NCBI GenBank assembly: GCA_963978545.1
Contig: OZ021724.1
Span: 31,080,433-31,144,432 of the forward strand
Length of the DNA stretch: 64,000 bases
Source: Linyphia triangularis
Lineage: Eukaryota; Arthropoda; Arachnida; Araneae; Linyphiidae
Reading direction: 5' to 3'
A program made the position numbers and the translations under genes. Positions 11,883-24,304 of this stretch are shown one piece after another (positions within the stretch are counted from its first letter, which is position 1; every line of letters starts with the position of its first letter). The notes beneath the pieces are model-generated. The model saw only the letters and a program-made list of their open reading frames with translations, did no database searches and was not told the origin of the DNA.

Positions 11883-12047
11883 GCCAACGTGATGGCTGTG
11901 GGGTTAGTGCACTGGCCTCGCATGCCGGGTTCAAATCCCAGATTAGGCATAGATGTTCGTTGTGGTTCGGAATCCACGTTAAGCTGTAGATCCTGGCCTG
12001 ATTTACCTTTATTGTGTACAAAAATAGGTTGTTGAGTGTACAAACTA
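11883..12047 (+). mobile_element. tRNA-derived SINE with target duplication
   Basis: A 165-base insertion flanked by AAAATTTCCCCT at 11871-11882 and 12048-12059, a 12-base target duplication. Near the 5' end it has a tRNA-like pol III head: GATGGCTGTGGGGTTAGTG (A-box region) and GGGTTCAAATCCC (B box). The body carries GATGTTCGTTGTGGTTCGGA. Related copies lie at 34815-34950 (same body) and 31028-31062 (inverse of the head). Confidence 0.85.
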
Positions 12048-12059
12048 AAAATTTCCCCT

Positions 12060-13580
12060 ATGAAATATTCGAATAATTTCTATTGATATTAACTGATGTT
12101 AAGTTTTCAAGAGGTGACAATATTAATTCAGTCCAAGAGATAAATGTCTTCAAACTGCTTCCCCAAATTCACTTCCAACTGCCTTGAACTGTTTAATATT
12201 TCTCCTTGTACTTCAATTGTCTTTTATTTTTACTAATTTTATTCATTTGGAAATAATTTATATTTTAAACAATAGTGATTACATAGTTAAACGCAGAAAC
12301 ACTTTTTTCCAGAAAAAGAAAAACATTTTTTGATGGATTTGAAAAAAGTAAGATCATTTTTTAATTCATAAGGTGTATCCCTATCTTTTTGAATCTAGGG
12401 TGAATTTGAAGGTTTTTTTTAATCCTTTAAAATTCGCCTTTTTTTAACCTTGATAAAGAACAAGTTAGTAATATAATAAAATAGCAAATCTTGATATTGG
12501 CTTAAAAAAAATACTATTTTTTCCATCGTTGAATTAACTAATTAACTTCATAGATAGAAAAAAAGTGAGTGGAAACTTCTAACTCAAGTTTTGAAAATAG
12601 AATTCTGGAGATTGTGTTTATTACCTGGTATGCAATGATACCAAAAGAAGTAAATCATCCAAGAAAGAATTGTATTGCTAGCAATTAGACATCGATCAAA
12701 TTCTTACAAAATTGGGCTTTGTATAAACTAATTATGAATGAATAATAAATATAAAAATGGTTGCATTATGTATAATAAATATGAATACTAAATGATATTT
12801 TTAGATTATAACTTTTGAACTCAGAAGGTGGTAAACATACATCCAAAATAATTACCATGTGCCCAAAATAAATAATGCACTACAATTTTTTAAACAGGTT
12901 TATTGTTTAGGTTAGCTCTGTACCAATTTGGATATAACTATGAAAAGTATTTTAATATCTCGGCACATGATTATGCCTTACTAAACAATGATGCCTCCCA
13001 GGAAGTCAAGAATTTATTTTGTGGAATCTAACTTTAGCTATTATAGTATAAAACCTAATTTTAAAATTCATTCTTCTCAACTTCTTTAAGCACAAGTAAA
13101 AAATATGATTGAGGGAAATCTTCATCCAAAGATAATGCTCTCCCAATTCTATTAACTGAAGTTGTTTAAAATAAAAATGTATTGGAATTACATTACATAT
13201 CACCAAGGAACGTTTTCGATTATGTCTTTTACAGTGAACTTTTAATGAGAAATTCTGTTTCATTAAAAAGCCTGGCCAATTAAAGCAAGACCATCTACCA
13301 TAATTGCCATCGTACTGGGTCCCTCTCCAAAATAAGAAGAGCTGCTGTTCTCTGCTATCAAATATAGGTTGCAAAACACAGATAAGAATATTGTGGTTTT
13401 CAAATACAACATTGGTGTAATATAGCCTTTCAATGTGGGCAAAAAAATACCTCTGGAATAAATGGATTAACGGGAAAATTTAGTTTTTTTTTTTTTAAAT
13501 TAGCTTAGAAATTATGCAATAAATAATTTTCTTAAATACGAAATATATTTTCTTTCGTTAAATTTTATTTTTCAACTGGT
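12060..13580. other. Intergenic, nothing recognised
   Basis: AT-rich sequence. A 122-codon open frame on the minus strand (13006-13374) has no recognisable domain or splice context, and I do not call it a gene. Confidence 0.45.
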
Positions 13581-13593
13581 AATGGATATTGTA

Positions 13594-13788
13594 AATTAGC
13601 ACAGAAGAAGCAATAAGAACTAGAAGATGGCGTTTGACTGGTCACATACTCAGAATGAACCAAAACGATATTCCAAGCGTTGCGCTAACTTGGGCACCTG
13701 AGGAGTCGTCCCTATCTGACTTGGAGAAGAATGATGGAGATGCCGCCAGATGGTTGAGCGCCCCAGGGTACAACAACATATGATGATG
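13594..13788 (+). mobile_element. 5'-truncated LINE, 3' end of reverse transcriptase ORF
   Basis: Flanked by a perfect 13-base duplication AATGGATATTGTA (13581-13593 and 13789-13801). The plus-strand translation gives RRWRLTGHILRMNQNDIP and ALTWAPE; after a frameshift it gives RPYLTWRRMMEM, and back in the first frame LSAPGY before stops. This is the typical C-terminus of non-LTR retrotransposon polyproteins (GH..RM....P..A L.W.P...RGRP..TWRR..E). The tail is ATG repeats rather than poly(A), as in RTE-like elements. It is a dead, heavily 5'-truncated copy. Confidence 0.85.
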
Positions 13789-13801
13789 AATGGATATTGT
13801 A

Positions 13802-15523
13802 CAGAAGTATAGTAATTGGGAATTTCTAATCCATTCCTTCTGCAAACTGTTATCGTTTTATCACTTGTAGCATTAAACTCCATGGGACAACTCCATTAAT
13901 CTAGTAGTAATATAATTAAAAAAATTGAAATTCATATTGAATCTCTGTTTTAATAACATAAACTTAAAATTTTGGGAGGGGATGTATCCCTTTATCCCAG
14001 ATATCTGCCATTTAACATCATTATGCTTGCCTTGACAGTATTCATACGTGTTAAAATTAGACACTGCATGCACATCCTAAACTATTTCTGCAAAAGTTTT
14101 ATCACACAAGAAGAATATTTTAAAAGTAAAGAAAACCTGATTGTTGTTATATACAATTTTGTGGGTAAGAATCCTCAAGAAGAACACTGAAGCTGTGTGT
14201 TACAGACTAATCTTTCAAATTCCAATGGATCAATTAACTTAGTTACCAAACTTTTTCCATTAATATGTACATATTTCCATTTAGATCCTCTTTAATTAAC
14301 TTTTTCGGTACTATTTTATAATTATTAATCCTTATTGCACATGAAATATTAAAATGAGAAGCTATAGCATTTATGCAGTGGTAGTTCAAATTTCATATCA
14401 AAGGTTTTAACTTTTGTCCATTAGCTTAACTCCCCATGATTCATTTTCTTCACTTCCATTTTTTGAGTTTCAATGAATTAAAAAATATAAAATATTCAAC
14501 TTTATTCACTAGTTTATTTTACAAAATAATTCAAAAGTAATACACATTTCATGTGCTCCTTGTGTATAAACATCTATTGTTTTGTATACAATATTGATTA
14601 AATGTACTAATTAAAAGTGGAATCAAATTTGAATGCAACACTAGTAATAAGCATCTATGACTACCATACTATTTATTGATAACAAAGATAAATACTAGTA
14701 TAAAATTATTTTAAACTTCTTTTGCAACAAAAGATCAATTTCTAGAAAAAGGTTACAAAATGCTTTTTAATTCTAAAAATCTAATCAATTTTATGGAAAT
14801 AAAAAATTAATCCACTTAATAAAAGCTTTACTTTCTCAACATTTCCACTCATTAAAGTTGTGTATTTAAGCAAAGAAGGTTCAAGGCTATTAAAATAGGT
14901 TCTTTTCTTTTGTAGTTAGAATTGACAAAGCTTAAACCAAACCTTTAACTATATTTTAAATACATATTTTCATACATGATCACTAAAAAAACATGTCTTC
15001 AGAATGTTACAAGTGTAACATTACTAATGCACCAGTTACTATTGATATTGCATAAGTCAAATTTGAAATTATAACAAGCAAGTCTGCTTTGCATTACCTG
15101 ACCAGCAGGTATTTAGTCAGTTCTTTAGTCAGACAAGAAATCATAAATTCATGTTTAGCGTTGCAACAGCAGTTTCATTATCTCTTCTTTAAATGTATAA
15201 ATAACTATATGATATTTTCATAAACTTTGCATCAGTATTTTCAGTAACATATAATGATTTAATATATATGAACCTTTTGCATAGCATTATTAGGAATGGG
15301 CTTTTATTGTCTGCCAAAACTTGTTGACCAACCACAATACACTATTAAGAAATTATATTTTTCAGCCGATCAGAACTCTGTATTTTATTCACTCCTACCA
15401 GATATCTCACTATAATCGATTCAATTTAACATAAAACTTATAGACACTTAAATAACAATTTTAAGTACTTTTCAAACCAAATAACTGCAAACAAAAATGT
15501 TGAGCCAAAAAGCATTACAATAA
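13802..15523. other. Intergenic, nothing recognised
   Basis: Very AT-rich. Part could be a long 3' UTR of the minus-strand YIPF5 gene, but no exon, RNA gene or named repeat is visible. Confidence 0.4.
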
Positions 15524-16358
15524 CAGAGTTGCCACTCAAAATGCAAAACAAAATTCCCTGACTTTTCCAGACAATTTTTTTTAAATTTCCAGGTTTCATT
15601 TCAAGCCGAAGTAAACAAAAAATTTTACATACAATTGCAGTTAAAATTGTAATTTTAGAGAAGGATTATACAAAAAAAGTCAGTATTTTAATGTGCATTT
15701 TTATCAATTAATCAAAATGTTGTGGGAAAAAAGCGGAAATTCACTTTTTTGCGGAACTGTAAAATGTTTGCAATTTGTGTCATCAAACACTGATATACTT
15801 ACACACGAAGATAGATTGATTAAATGGTAGAAATAGCAAACTGTGCATCTCCCTTTATTTTTCCCAGAAGAGAAAACAGTCAAAATATAAAAAAGAGTTA
15901 TTTTAAACTACATAAATAGCTGAATAGAATATATTTGTGAACTAATGTGCGTACAGAATAGTACAAAATTTTTTCTGAGGGGTTTTAGGCAAGTTGAGTC
16001 TAATAAAACCCTACAAATTCCATTAAAAATAATAAAATTGTAGAAAAAGTAAAAATTCTCAACAAAAAAAAGCGGAAATCGGCATAAAGCGAAAGATTTT
16101 CCCCCGTTTTTCAGTAAATATGCTTCCAGTGGATACTTTTCCCACGTGGTAACAAGAAAATATCAAATGAAATATCAAATTTCTAGAAAACGTATAAGTG
16201 TTCAGAAAAAATTACTAATCTTCTAGGAAGAAAACTTGAATTTGAAAGAAATTCCCCCGATTTTTCCAGAAAATATCACATTTTTTAGTTTTCGACCTTT
16301 TTTAGGCATTTTCATTTTCCCTGACAATTCCATGTTTTCCAGGTGCGTGGCAACCCTG
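15524..16358. mobile_element. hAT-like non-autonomous element
   Basis: Starts CAGAGTTGCCAC and ends with the inverse GTGGCAACCCTG, about 835 bases, with AAATTCCCTGACTTTTCC just inside the left end and related TTTCCCTGACAATTCC near the right end. No coding capacity. The ends resemble those of the 26325-29727 element (CAGGGCTGCCAC). The target duplication is not clear. Confidence 0.7.
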
Positions 16359-17552
16359 TAACAAACACAGGAATAAGGAAATTATTATTTTGCAACAAAA
16401 TAGTCCTGGCAACTAGCAAAACAATCACTGGCTATATATGAATTTTTTACCTTCATTACTTTTGGTATTAAAATATAGTCTTCAGAAGTTTCCCAATATG
16501 TTACAAAATAACTTATTCATTTTAAAACTTTTGAAAATAACCTAAATTCCCTTAAACAAACATAAACATATTTTGTAGAGTATCACCATATAAACCATTT
16601 CTTAAAATTATAAAGTAATTCACAATAACTGTAGACAAATTAACTGCTTGGTACAAGGCTCTAATATGAAATCACACAAACAAAAATTAAATTTCCACAT
16701 TACACTAAATGTTAATGAAACAGGAAATCCAAAACGGTTTACAATACCTTAAACAATGCCATCCAGCAAATTTCTTTCCGTCTATATTTATTCAAAAGGA
16801 AAGACGTTAGCTTAACATAACAGCTTGCCAAAGAAATTACGATTTCGATTCAACGACAAAAAAAGATGCCATGTATTGCTCAAAATATTAATTTAAAATA
16901 AAACCATTTGATAACAAAGCATTAAAATAAAGTTATATTATGTTTAAAATTATAATTGCTTTGAAATCAAATTTCTCATGGAACATTGCTAAATTTTAAA
17001 AAAATTGTTCAATGCTTATATTAAGGTCATTTTCAAAGTATTAGCTCAAATTTTTGAAAGAATTTTTATAATTAATGTGATAGCTCCAATAATTGTTTGA
17101 TCAACAATCTTGAAAGCTGAAGAAACTAAGTTATTCAGTTTCTAATATAATGACTCGGAATAAAAAAATTTAAACTGTAGAAAAATTTGGCGATTTCGTT
17201 TCATCTTTCTTAAATCTCAAAATATTTTCACATTTCTTCAAACTTTTCAAAAGCTAAGAATTCCCAAAGTTAAAATAGCATAAGCCAAACAGTATGTTCC
17301 CAATAGCTAAACAAAAGTAAATTTCAATTATCTTAAACCCAATATACTTTCAATACAACAAAAAAAAAAAAGAGTGTAACACAAGACATCAAATTCACTC
17401 CACTTTATATTGCGATAAATTTATAGAACATGGCACACTGCCAACCAAATCCTCCACTTAAATTCCCACCAATACTTGACTTAGGTAACAAGCCATCAAT
17501 TCAAAAAATACAGATTTCTTTTACGTTAAAACAACAACTTAACACTCCTAAA
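16359..17552. other. Probable YIPF5 3' untranslated/intergenic region
   Basis: AT-rich sequence downstream of the YIPF5 stop on the minus strand. Several minus-strand AATAAA-type signals are possible but none can be assigned. No other gene is seen. Confidence 0.4.
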
Positions 17553-18347
17553 TCAGAATATAGTTAACAGCGCAAAGACACCATAAAGCAATGCACATGG
17601 GTAAGCAACAAGAGGCTGTTGATGATCCATAGCCAAAGCAGACGTGAACAATTTGGAAGCTGAAAAAGAACACCAAGATACTGCGATAAAAGTCAATGCA
17701 ATACCAATAGTTCCTTTCAGCGACAGTATAGACAGTCCAGAAAGCACAACCATCGGCAAAAGGCAATACCCCAGGACGCTGATTGTGCATCCAACAGACA
17801 CTCCAGACTCACTCATCAGATTCAGAAGCGAATACATAGACAGACATCCAAGCACTCCAATGCCATAGATATACCCAAAGTGGACTTTTCCACTCAGCAG
17901 TAGAAACCCACCAAAACACAAACAGAAGACCAAAGGTCCAGTAAGATCTGTTTCTTGCAAGATACTCGCATTCGGCTCTTTAAATGGGTTGAGGACAGCG
18001 ATTGTCTTCTGCAAGATGTGATCAAAGTTGATCCCTAGTTCTTCCAGGAGTGGAGGTTCACCTTCGAAGTTGTCTGGGGCGACTCCGAACGGGGCAGCGG
18101 TTTCTGGGGTGAGGATGCTTCCAGAGTAGGACCCTATGTGGGGATAGATGTTCGAGGATGGAACTGGAGGGGGCGGCATGCCCATACCTTGAGATGCGGC
18201 GGCATCGTAGTCGAATTGGCCGAACTGGGGCTGAGTTCCGAATTCCGGGGTGCCGAAATCGTACCTGTAGCCAGAGCCGTGTGGGTTCGCCTGCTCGTTT
18301 GCTTGGTTCCAGTCGTAGTAGCCGGAATTTTGGTTTGGATTTGACAT
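17553..18347 (-). CDS. YIPF5: YIPF5, Yip1-domain ER-Golgi membrane protein
   Basis: YIPF5 (Yip1A) is a multi-pass membrane protein of ER exit sites and the early Golgi that binds Yif1 and Rab GTPases in vesicle transport. The frame is 264 residues, close to the usual 257. The N-terminal 90 or so residues are cytosolic and rich in Gly, Asn, Pro and Tyr. [17 protein letters not shown] (95-111) is the Yip1 signature, followed by DLTGPLVF (134-141), where the first of five hydrophobic segments begins. GYCLLPMVV is the conserved GY..LP motif in the third segment. The protein ends in a hydrophobic helix ([12 protein letters not shown]). There are no introns in the coding region. Just upstream on the minus strand CCTAACATTAG could be a 3' splice site of a leader intron. 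Confidence 0.97.
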   Translation of the reverse strand: MSNPNQNSGYYDWNQANEQANPHGSGYRYDFGTPEFGTQPQFGQFDYDAAASQGMGMPPPPVPSSNIYPHIGSYSGSILTPETAAPFGVAPDNFEGEPPLLEELGINFDHILQKTIAVLNPFKEPNASILQETDLTGPLVFCLCFGGFLLLSGKVHFGYIYGIGVLGCLSMYSLLNLMSESGVSVGCTISVLGYCLLPMVVLSGLSILSLKGTIGIALTFIAVSWCSFSASKLFTSALAMDHQQPLVAYPCALLYGVFALLTIF

Positions 18348-18536
18348 ATTTGTGCAGAGATTGGCTAATGTTAGGGGTTAATGTAAAGGAAAATCAATTA
18401 AAAAACACGAACATCTCATATGGTTTCAATTACAATAACAACGATGACATGACAATCGAAGGAAGTTGAGTTGCGCACTTCCTGCTGATGTATAAATGAG
18501 GTTTTTTGTGACAGTTTTACTTTCGCAATGGAAATA

Positions 18537-18544
18537 TGACGTCA
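18537..18544. promoter_or_regulatory. Palindromic CRE upstream of YIPF5
   Basis: TGACGTCA, the full CREB/ATF element, lies 190 bases upstream of the YIPF5 ATG. bZIP factors of the ATF6/XBP1/CREB3 group that act on secretory-pathway genes bind TGACGT cores, so control by secretory load is plausible. Function is inferred. Confidence 0.45.
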
Positions 18545-18600
18545 GATAAACGTGAATAAAGTTGTTTTTTATGCTGTAGCTTTGAGCGTAAACCTTGAAT

Positions 18601-20567
18601 GTAATGTAAACCTTGAGCAATGAAATACATATATTTTAAAGGGAATCTTGTGAAAAGGTACAAATGGAGTTACTAAAAATATAAACATGCCAATGGTATG
18701 CATCTGTATTGACGAAAAAGCTAGCATTTTTTTGTATAATATATTTTAAAAATCTAGTATCTGTGATGTAGAATGTCCATATTCGTTTCATTGGAATCTA
18801 ATATCATTGTGATGCAAAATACACTTTTTCAGAAATGGAAGCACTCATTTTTTTTAAATTTTCCAGTTAAAAATGGTAATTAACATTTTAATAAGGTATT
18901 TTTTATGTGAAGAAAACTAATGTTTTGTATTTCTTTAAGAAGCCATATAATTTGTTTTCGCACACAGAATTTAAATTTAAAAAAGGTTAGCCAGTAATTT
19001 CACTTTTATTTTATGTTTACAAATCTTAAGAGTTCAAGAAGGTCATTAACAAAGACCCATCAATTAACTCCACAGCTAACGTTCACAAGTTATAATAAAA
19101 AAATACTTAATTTAGATGTAATCATGTGTTTCAATAATATTTTGCATTTATTGCCAAACTATATGCTCCACTTGCATTTAACATTTTTTTTATATAATAA
19201 AGTAAAAATAAAAAACGATTTTTCTTAGTTTGCTGTTTGTTCATAAAAAAAATTAGCCAATTATTCAGTAAACATTTTTTTTTTAAAGTTGCACAAGTTA
19301 CTTTAATTATTAGTTGAATAATGAAAATATCATTATGAAAACCCCCAAAAACAATGTTAGGAAAACAGTCGTTTATAAAACAGTCAACAATTCATCTAAT
19401 TTTTTACAATTTAGGGAAAAGGGGTTATCGAATACAGTGTTTAAAAGTATAAGTAACAAAATAAACAAGACAAAATTATATAAATATATTTATTCTACAA
19501 AACTTATGATACAGAGATTCCAAAATATGTATTTACATAAATTTGAAGCACAATACTTTCAGTAATATATGAATGTGACTAAATAATACAAAATATAAAG
19601 TTCAATATTTCATGATAATTTTATTTAACCAGACACACAAATGCAAAATAATTTGATTCAGCATAAAAATTTCTAAAACATTTTCCAATTTGCAAATAAG
19701 GTTTTGCAGTATTATTGCAAATATTGTATCCTTGATTAAGACTAAAATACACAAAAGCAGTTATAAAAGAAAATCATCAACATTACATTATTACAAATGA
19801 CATAATTGAATCATGTAAATGATATTTAAAAATAAAGAAGTATTAAATTATGCAAACAATAGTTAATATTTAATCAAAAGAGTAAATTAAGCTCAAATGT
19901 AAAAATTATACCAGTTCAAAATACTTTCCAAGTACAGAAAATAAAAACCTGTCTAGAAAACCATAAAAACGTTAATAATTATAAAATAACATTAACAAAA
20001 ATATTAATTTAAAAATGCTAAAAACTACACAGATGCAAATACAAAATTAACATAAAAAAATGTATTTATTGTTCAATCTTCAACATTAAAATATGATTGA
20101 CTTTTGAAAAAAAAATTTGCTTTTTGCATTAATAAATAAATATACTTAGCATCAAGTATGTTAAGTCACGAATAAAAGAAATACACCAATAAAAATTCAT
20201 TACGAATATATAAATATCCAATTGTGTTGTAATGTACAACACAAATTTCATTTTAGTTTAATCAATAAGATTTTATGAATCTTAATTAATCCAGTCATAT
20301 TTAGCAAAAATAAAACTCTCCCTCGATACATTTTTGGATCTAGAGATAAATGCCACAACAAAGAAGATACATATTTGAAAACCATTTTAGAAAATAAATA
20401 TATTCAGAAAAAATAGAAGAGACACTTCGAAATTTTTTATTTTGAATAAATTGCATTACTTCAACCAGTAGCAGACTCCTAAACAGAAGTAGCTAATTCC
20501 AATCTTTTATTACAAGAAAATTAATTTTATTAAATTAAAATTAACTACACCTAAAATAACATGCAAT
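18601..20567. other. Intergenic, nothing recognised
   Basis: Extremely AT-rich sequence between YIPF5 and the SKAP 3' end. No supported exon, repeat unit or RNA gene. Confidence 0.45.
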
Positions 20568-20580
20568 GTCTGAAAGGAGG

Positions 20581-20764
20581 TTGGTTGTTGGTGGTTTTCA
20601 GATTATCTGGCGCTGTCAGCAACACGAGGGCTATAATGCGCCGAAACATTCGTCATTAGACAAAGCAACATACATTTACAAACACCCATGCCTAACACGG
20701 GACTCGAACCAGCAACCTCGCGGTCTAGAAGCTAGCAAGCTAACCACTTTACCGTTTGGTTGGC
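20581..20764 (-). mobile_element. tRNA-derived SINE with 13-base duplication
   Basis: Flanked by identical GTCTGAAAGGAGG at 20568-20580 and 20765-20777. On the minus strand it begins with a tRNA-like head: AAAGTGGTTAGCTTGCTAGC (A-box region) and GGTTCGAGTCCCG (B box), followed by a short body. The perfect duplication indicates a fairly recent insertion. Confidence 0.9.
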
Positions 20765-20777
20765 GTCTGAAAGGAGG

Positions 20778-21226
20778 AAATTGTTTTCAAAACATGTCCG
20801 ATTTCCAGAAAAACTAGCTATATTTTTGTTACACAAACTTAACCAGTTAATATGTCTAAAATTATGATTAACCTAGATATAAGCAAGAATATTTTCAGAC
20901 AAATATTCCCAAGACAATGTGTAAAATATGTTTATACTCAAAACACTTCATATTGGATATGAAAGAACTTTTTAGCACTCTTTTATCAAAAGATAAAGGC
21001 TAACTTCAATATATCAAAAATACATATTCAATTTCAAAGTAAAAATTAATGACAAGCAATCAGTAGGAAAATACATTATCAACATTCATATACATTTGTA
21101 AATCACTTCAAATACAAAGTAAAATACATTAGCTCTTGTGACAAATACAGTGTGTATACAAAAAAAAAATTTTAAGTGCGATATTACAAAATAAAAATAT
21201 GCTCAAATGCACTAATAGACTAATAT
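20778..21226 (-). other. Probable SKAP 3' untranslated region
   Basis: Sequence directly after the SKAP stop on the minus strand. AT-rich, no other feature. The poly(A) site is not assigned. Confidence 0.45.
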
Positions 21227-21633
21227 TTAACAACTTTCATATGCCTCCATAAGATAGGTTTTAGGGACATATCCCACTTTCCCGTTCAGTTCTCCAATCC
21301 ACCAAGAAAAAGTGTCAAAATCTTTATTAAGAATATGAATCAAATCTCCTCTGTAAAAGCTTAATTCAGTAAAATCATTGGCTGTGCAGTCCCACATTCC
21401 AACATACCAATCACTGTAGTTAAAGATGTCGTCTTGACTAGTTGATTCTTCCATGGCGGCAGATTCTTTTTTTGGAGGAATAGTATTCACAGGCTGCTCA
21501 TTGGCAGGCGCTTGGTCATTTTCTTCTTCGTCAACAGTTTCATATATATCTTCGACGTCGTCTGGAGTAATCTCGGGCATGTTGTTTTTGGGACAAGTTG
21601 GTAAAGATTGAGATTCACGACCGGATAAGCGTC
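21227..21633 (-). CDS. SKAP2: SKAP exon 6: tyrosine motif and SH3 domain
   Basis: Last coding exon. The acceptor is CTTCCTAG before GACGC; entry phase 1 completes Gly from the preceding exon. It encodes a linker, EDIYETV, and the whole SH3 domain, ending TYLMEAYESC and stop. Confidence 0.95.
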
Positions 21634-24267
21634 CTAGGAAGATAAATTATTTTAATGGTGGTTGGAATTTTAGTTTATCATGCTTTTGCAGAAATATACT
21701 TAAAAAGTCAACTTAATTTACAGTTATAGTATGCTTAAATTCTATGGAATGGGCTGAAGTTTTTATGAGTATTTTTACTAACTAAGGATCTGTGTATAGT
21801 TTGATATTGTTCAAGTAATTGATATTAATAAAACTTTTTCTTGGTTAAACCATAGTGAGGCAATTAAACAGATTGCCTTTTACAGTTATCTCAAACGTGA
21901 TAAAATAAAATAACCAAGATAAATGCTAAGATTACTTTAAATTTTACAGAAAATAAAAGTACATTCAATGATGTAATTGAACACATTCTTTGGCAAAGAT
22001 TGCCTTTTACAGCTATCTCAAACGTGATAAAATAAAACAACCAAGATAAACGCTAAGATTATTTTAAATTTTATAGAAAATAAAAGTACATTCAATAATG
22101 TAATTGAACACATTCTTTGGCAAAGAAAAATTATTTTTAATATTTGTTAAAATGAATGCCTAGTTCAAATTAGAATATTTAAAAAGAACTTAAAATATTT
22201 TTTTTTCCCTCTTTTTTTTTTTTTACTCCAAAACATATAATTTTTTTATTAAACTGTTATGATAAATTTACCATATCACACAAAAGGAAATTAAACAGTT
22301 AGCACCAGTGTATAAATTCATCTCAATCAAGTAAATAATTCTAGAGTGAACATAAAATCTTTTTTCAACTAATTTAATACTAAATTATTATTTTTTTATT
22401 AAAATACATTTATTTGCCTACTTATGTGTCAAGCTTTAAAATTCTGTAAAAAAAAAAAGGAAATTAAATTATCCCTAATCTATACCTATCAAAAAGCTTA
22501 TTGACTCCCTACTAATTTTAACACTTCCCACTAAGCCAGAATGCTAAAAATTAGCACAGAAGATCTTTATAATCTATTGAAAGTTAACATTTCATTCAGA
22601 AATTTTGTGATTAAATAGAAAATTCATAAATAATTTGAAGATGTAAATTAAATAAGATCTAATTAATTTCAGCATATCTAATTTCAGCAGATCTATTCAG
22701 CAGATCTAATTTCAGCAGATCTAATTTAAATCATTTTTATTTATACTATTCAGATAATTAGGAACCCAATTTCATTTCAAAGTTTTGTGACGAAGAAAAG
22801 TTTGTTAACGAAGGTATACTCACATACCTTCAAATCCACTGAACAATTATATTTATATATGTATCTTGACCCACCCAAATTATTATAAATAAACTTTCAT
22901 TCTAATATTGTCTAACAAAAAAAAAGTATGCAAGTATGTTTATAAATAAGTTCTTACTGATAAATAACTAAATACAGTTGACTGAAAAAGTATAAACTTT
23001 TGTTATTTATAAATGCTTATTATATGTAAGTTCCCTTCAAAATTAAATACTTTATTTGATAGCTTAAAAATATGTTATAATGGTGCAAAATAGTTGGTAC
23101 TTAAAAATGAATTTAACATATATATAACAAAATATTCAAGTCTATATTAATTTAAAACAGAAATATATATCTGTAAAACATTAAAAATATATATATTATA
23201 AATAGATAATACAGGACATCATCATAATCAGATAAAAGTTTTTTTTAAAAAAAAGGTATAGGAAAGGCATTATTTATTTTTACAAATTAAAGTAATTAAA
23301 GTTTTCATAAACTGATTTGAACAAAAGTCTTCAAATAAAATTACAAATGTTTACAAAATGTCAACAAAATAGTCGAATATTTAAATCAATAAAGTTTTAT
23401 AACTGAACAGCATATGTTCTTAACACAGCAGGGTAATAATTTTTTATTAAAATTATTTATTTAAGATTAAAACTTTTAAGTGAAATCAAGATGATTACAG
23501 GGATGATTCAGACACAGGTAAATCAACACAGAATTCCTTCCAAAACGACTCTAAATCTTAAACTAACTCAAAATTCCATTTCCAGGAGGCTTTTATATCC
23601 TTGCAAACTTTTCAGATAAATCCAGAGAAAATGATTGGGCTATCAGCACATGTAGTATAATTGCAAAATTTCTAGATTAACTCATACGATGCCAACTTTT
23701 TCAAGCCTATATTAATGATGTTAATCAAAAAATTTAAGAAAATATAACTTTAAAAAGAAATATGTACACTATTTACAATTACATAATTAAAAATTATATA
23801 ACAATATATATTTAGTTACCAGAGTTTGGGAGTCTGCTATACTTTTCAACCGCACTAATCCACTGCAGTAAGTCGTTTTCAGATGCCGCAGAAAACTAAT
23901 GAAAAATACATAAAACCAGGTTAGATCAAAATTATAACATACATCATGTGATTGGTCAAGCAAAAAATTAGCCGAAATTTTTTTTCGTCATTTTACAGTG
24001 TCATTCGCAAAAACATGTAGCGCACAAAATTCAAGATTGCTTTAATTATTAACTAAAGCAATTCTGTTTTGGAAGGAATTCTGTGCTGATTTAACTGTAC
24101 TTTAATTATCCTTGTAATCTTCTTGGTTTCACTTGAGAATATACAAGATTGCTTTTAATCATTAACTCTACAATACTCATGTCTTTTATGATTGACATGC
24201 ACACAATAATTAAATAAGGATAACTGAGTACATGAATTATTCACAACTGGAAAATTTAACCTGATTT

Positions 24268-24304
<37 letters not shown>

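Noticed and set aside
11890..11945. Possible tRNA gene
   Set aside because: Has A- and B-box-like motifs, but no foldable acceptor stem, and the whole unit has SINE body and target duplication.
13006..13374. 122-codon minus-strand open frame
   Set aside because: Long for this AT-rich DNA, but the translation has no recognisable domain, and no exon structure or relatives were recognised.
20690..20760. Possible minus-strand tRNA gene
   Set aside because: Head of a SINE flanked by a 13-base duplication, not a complete tRNA.
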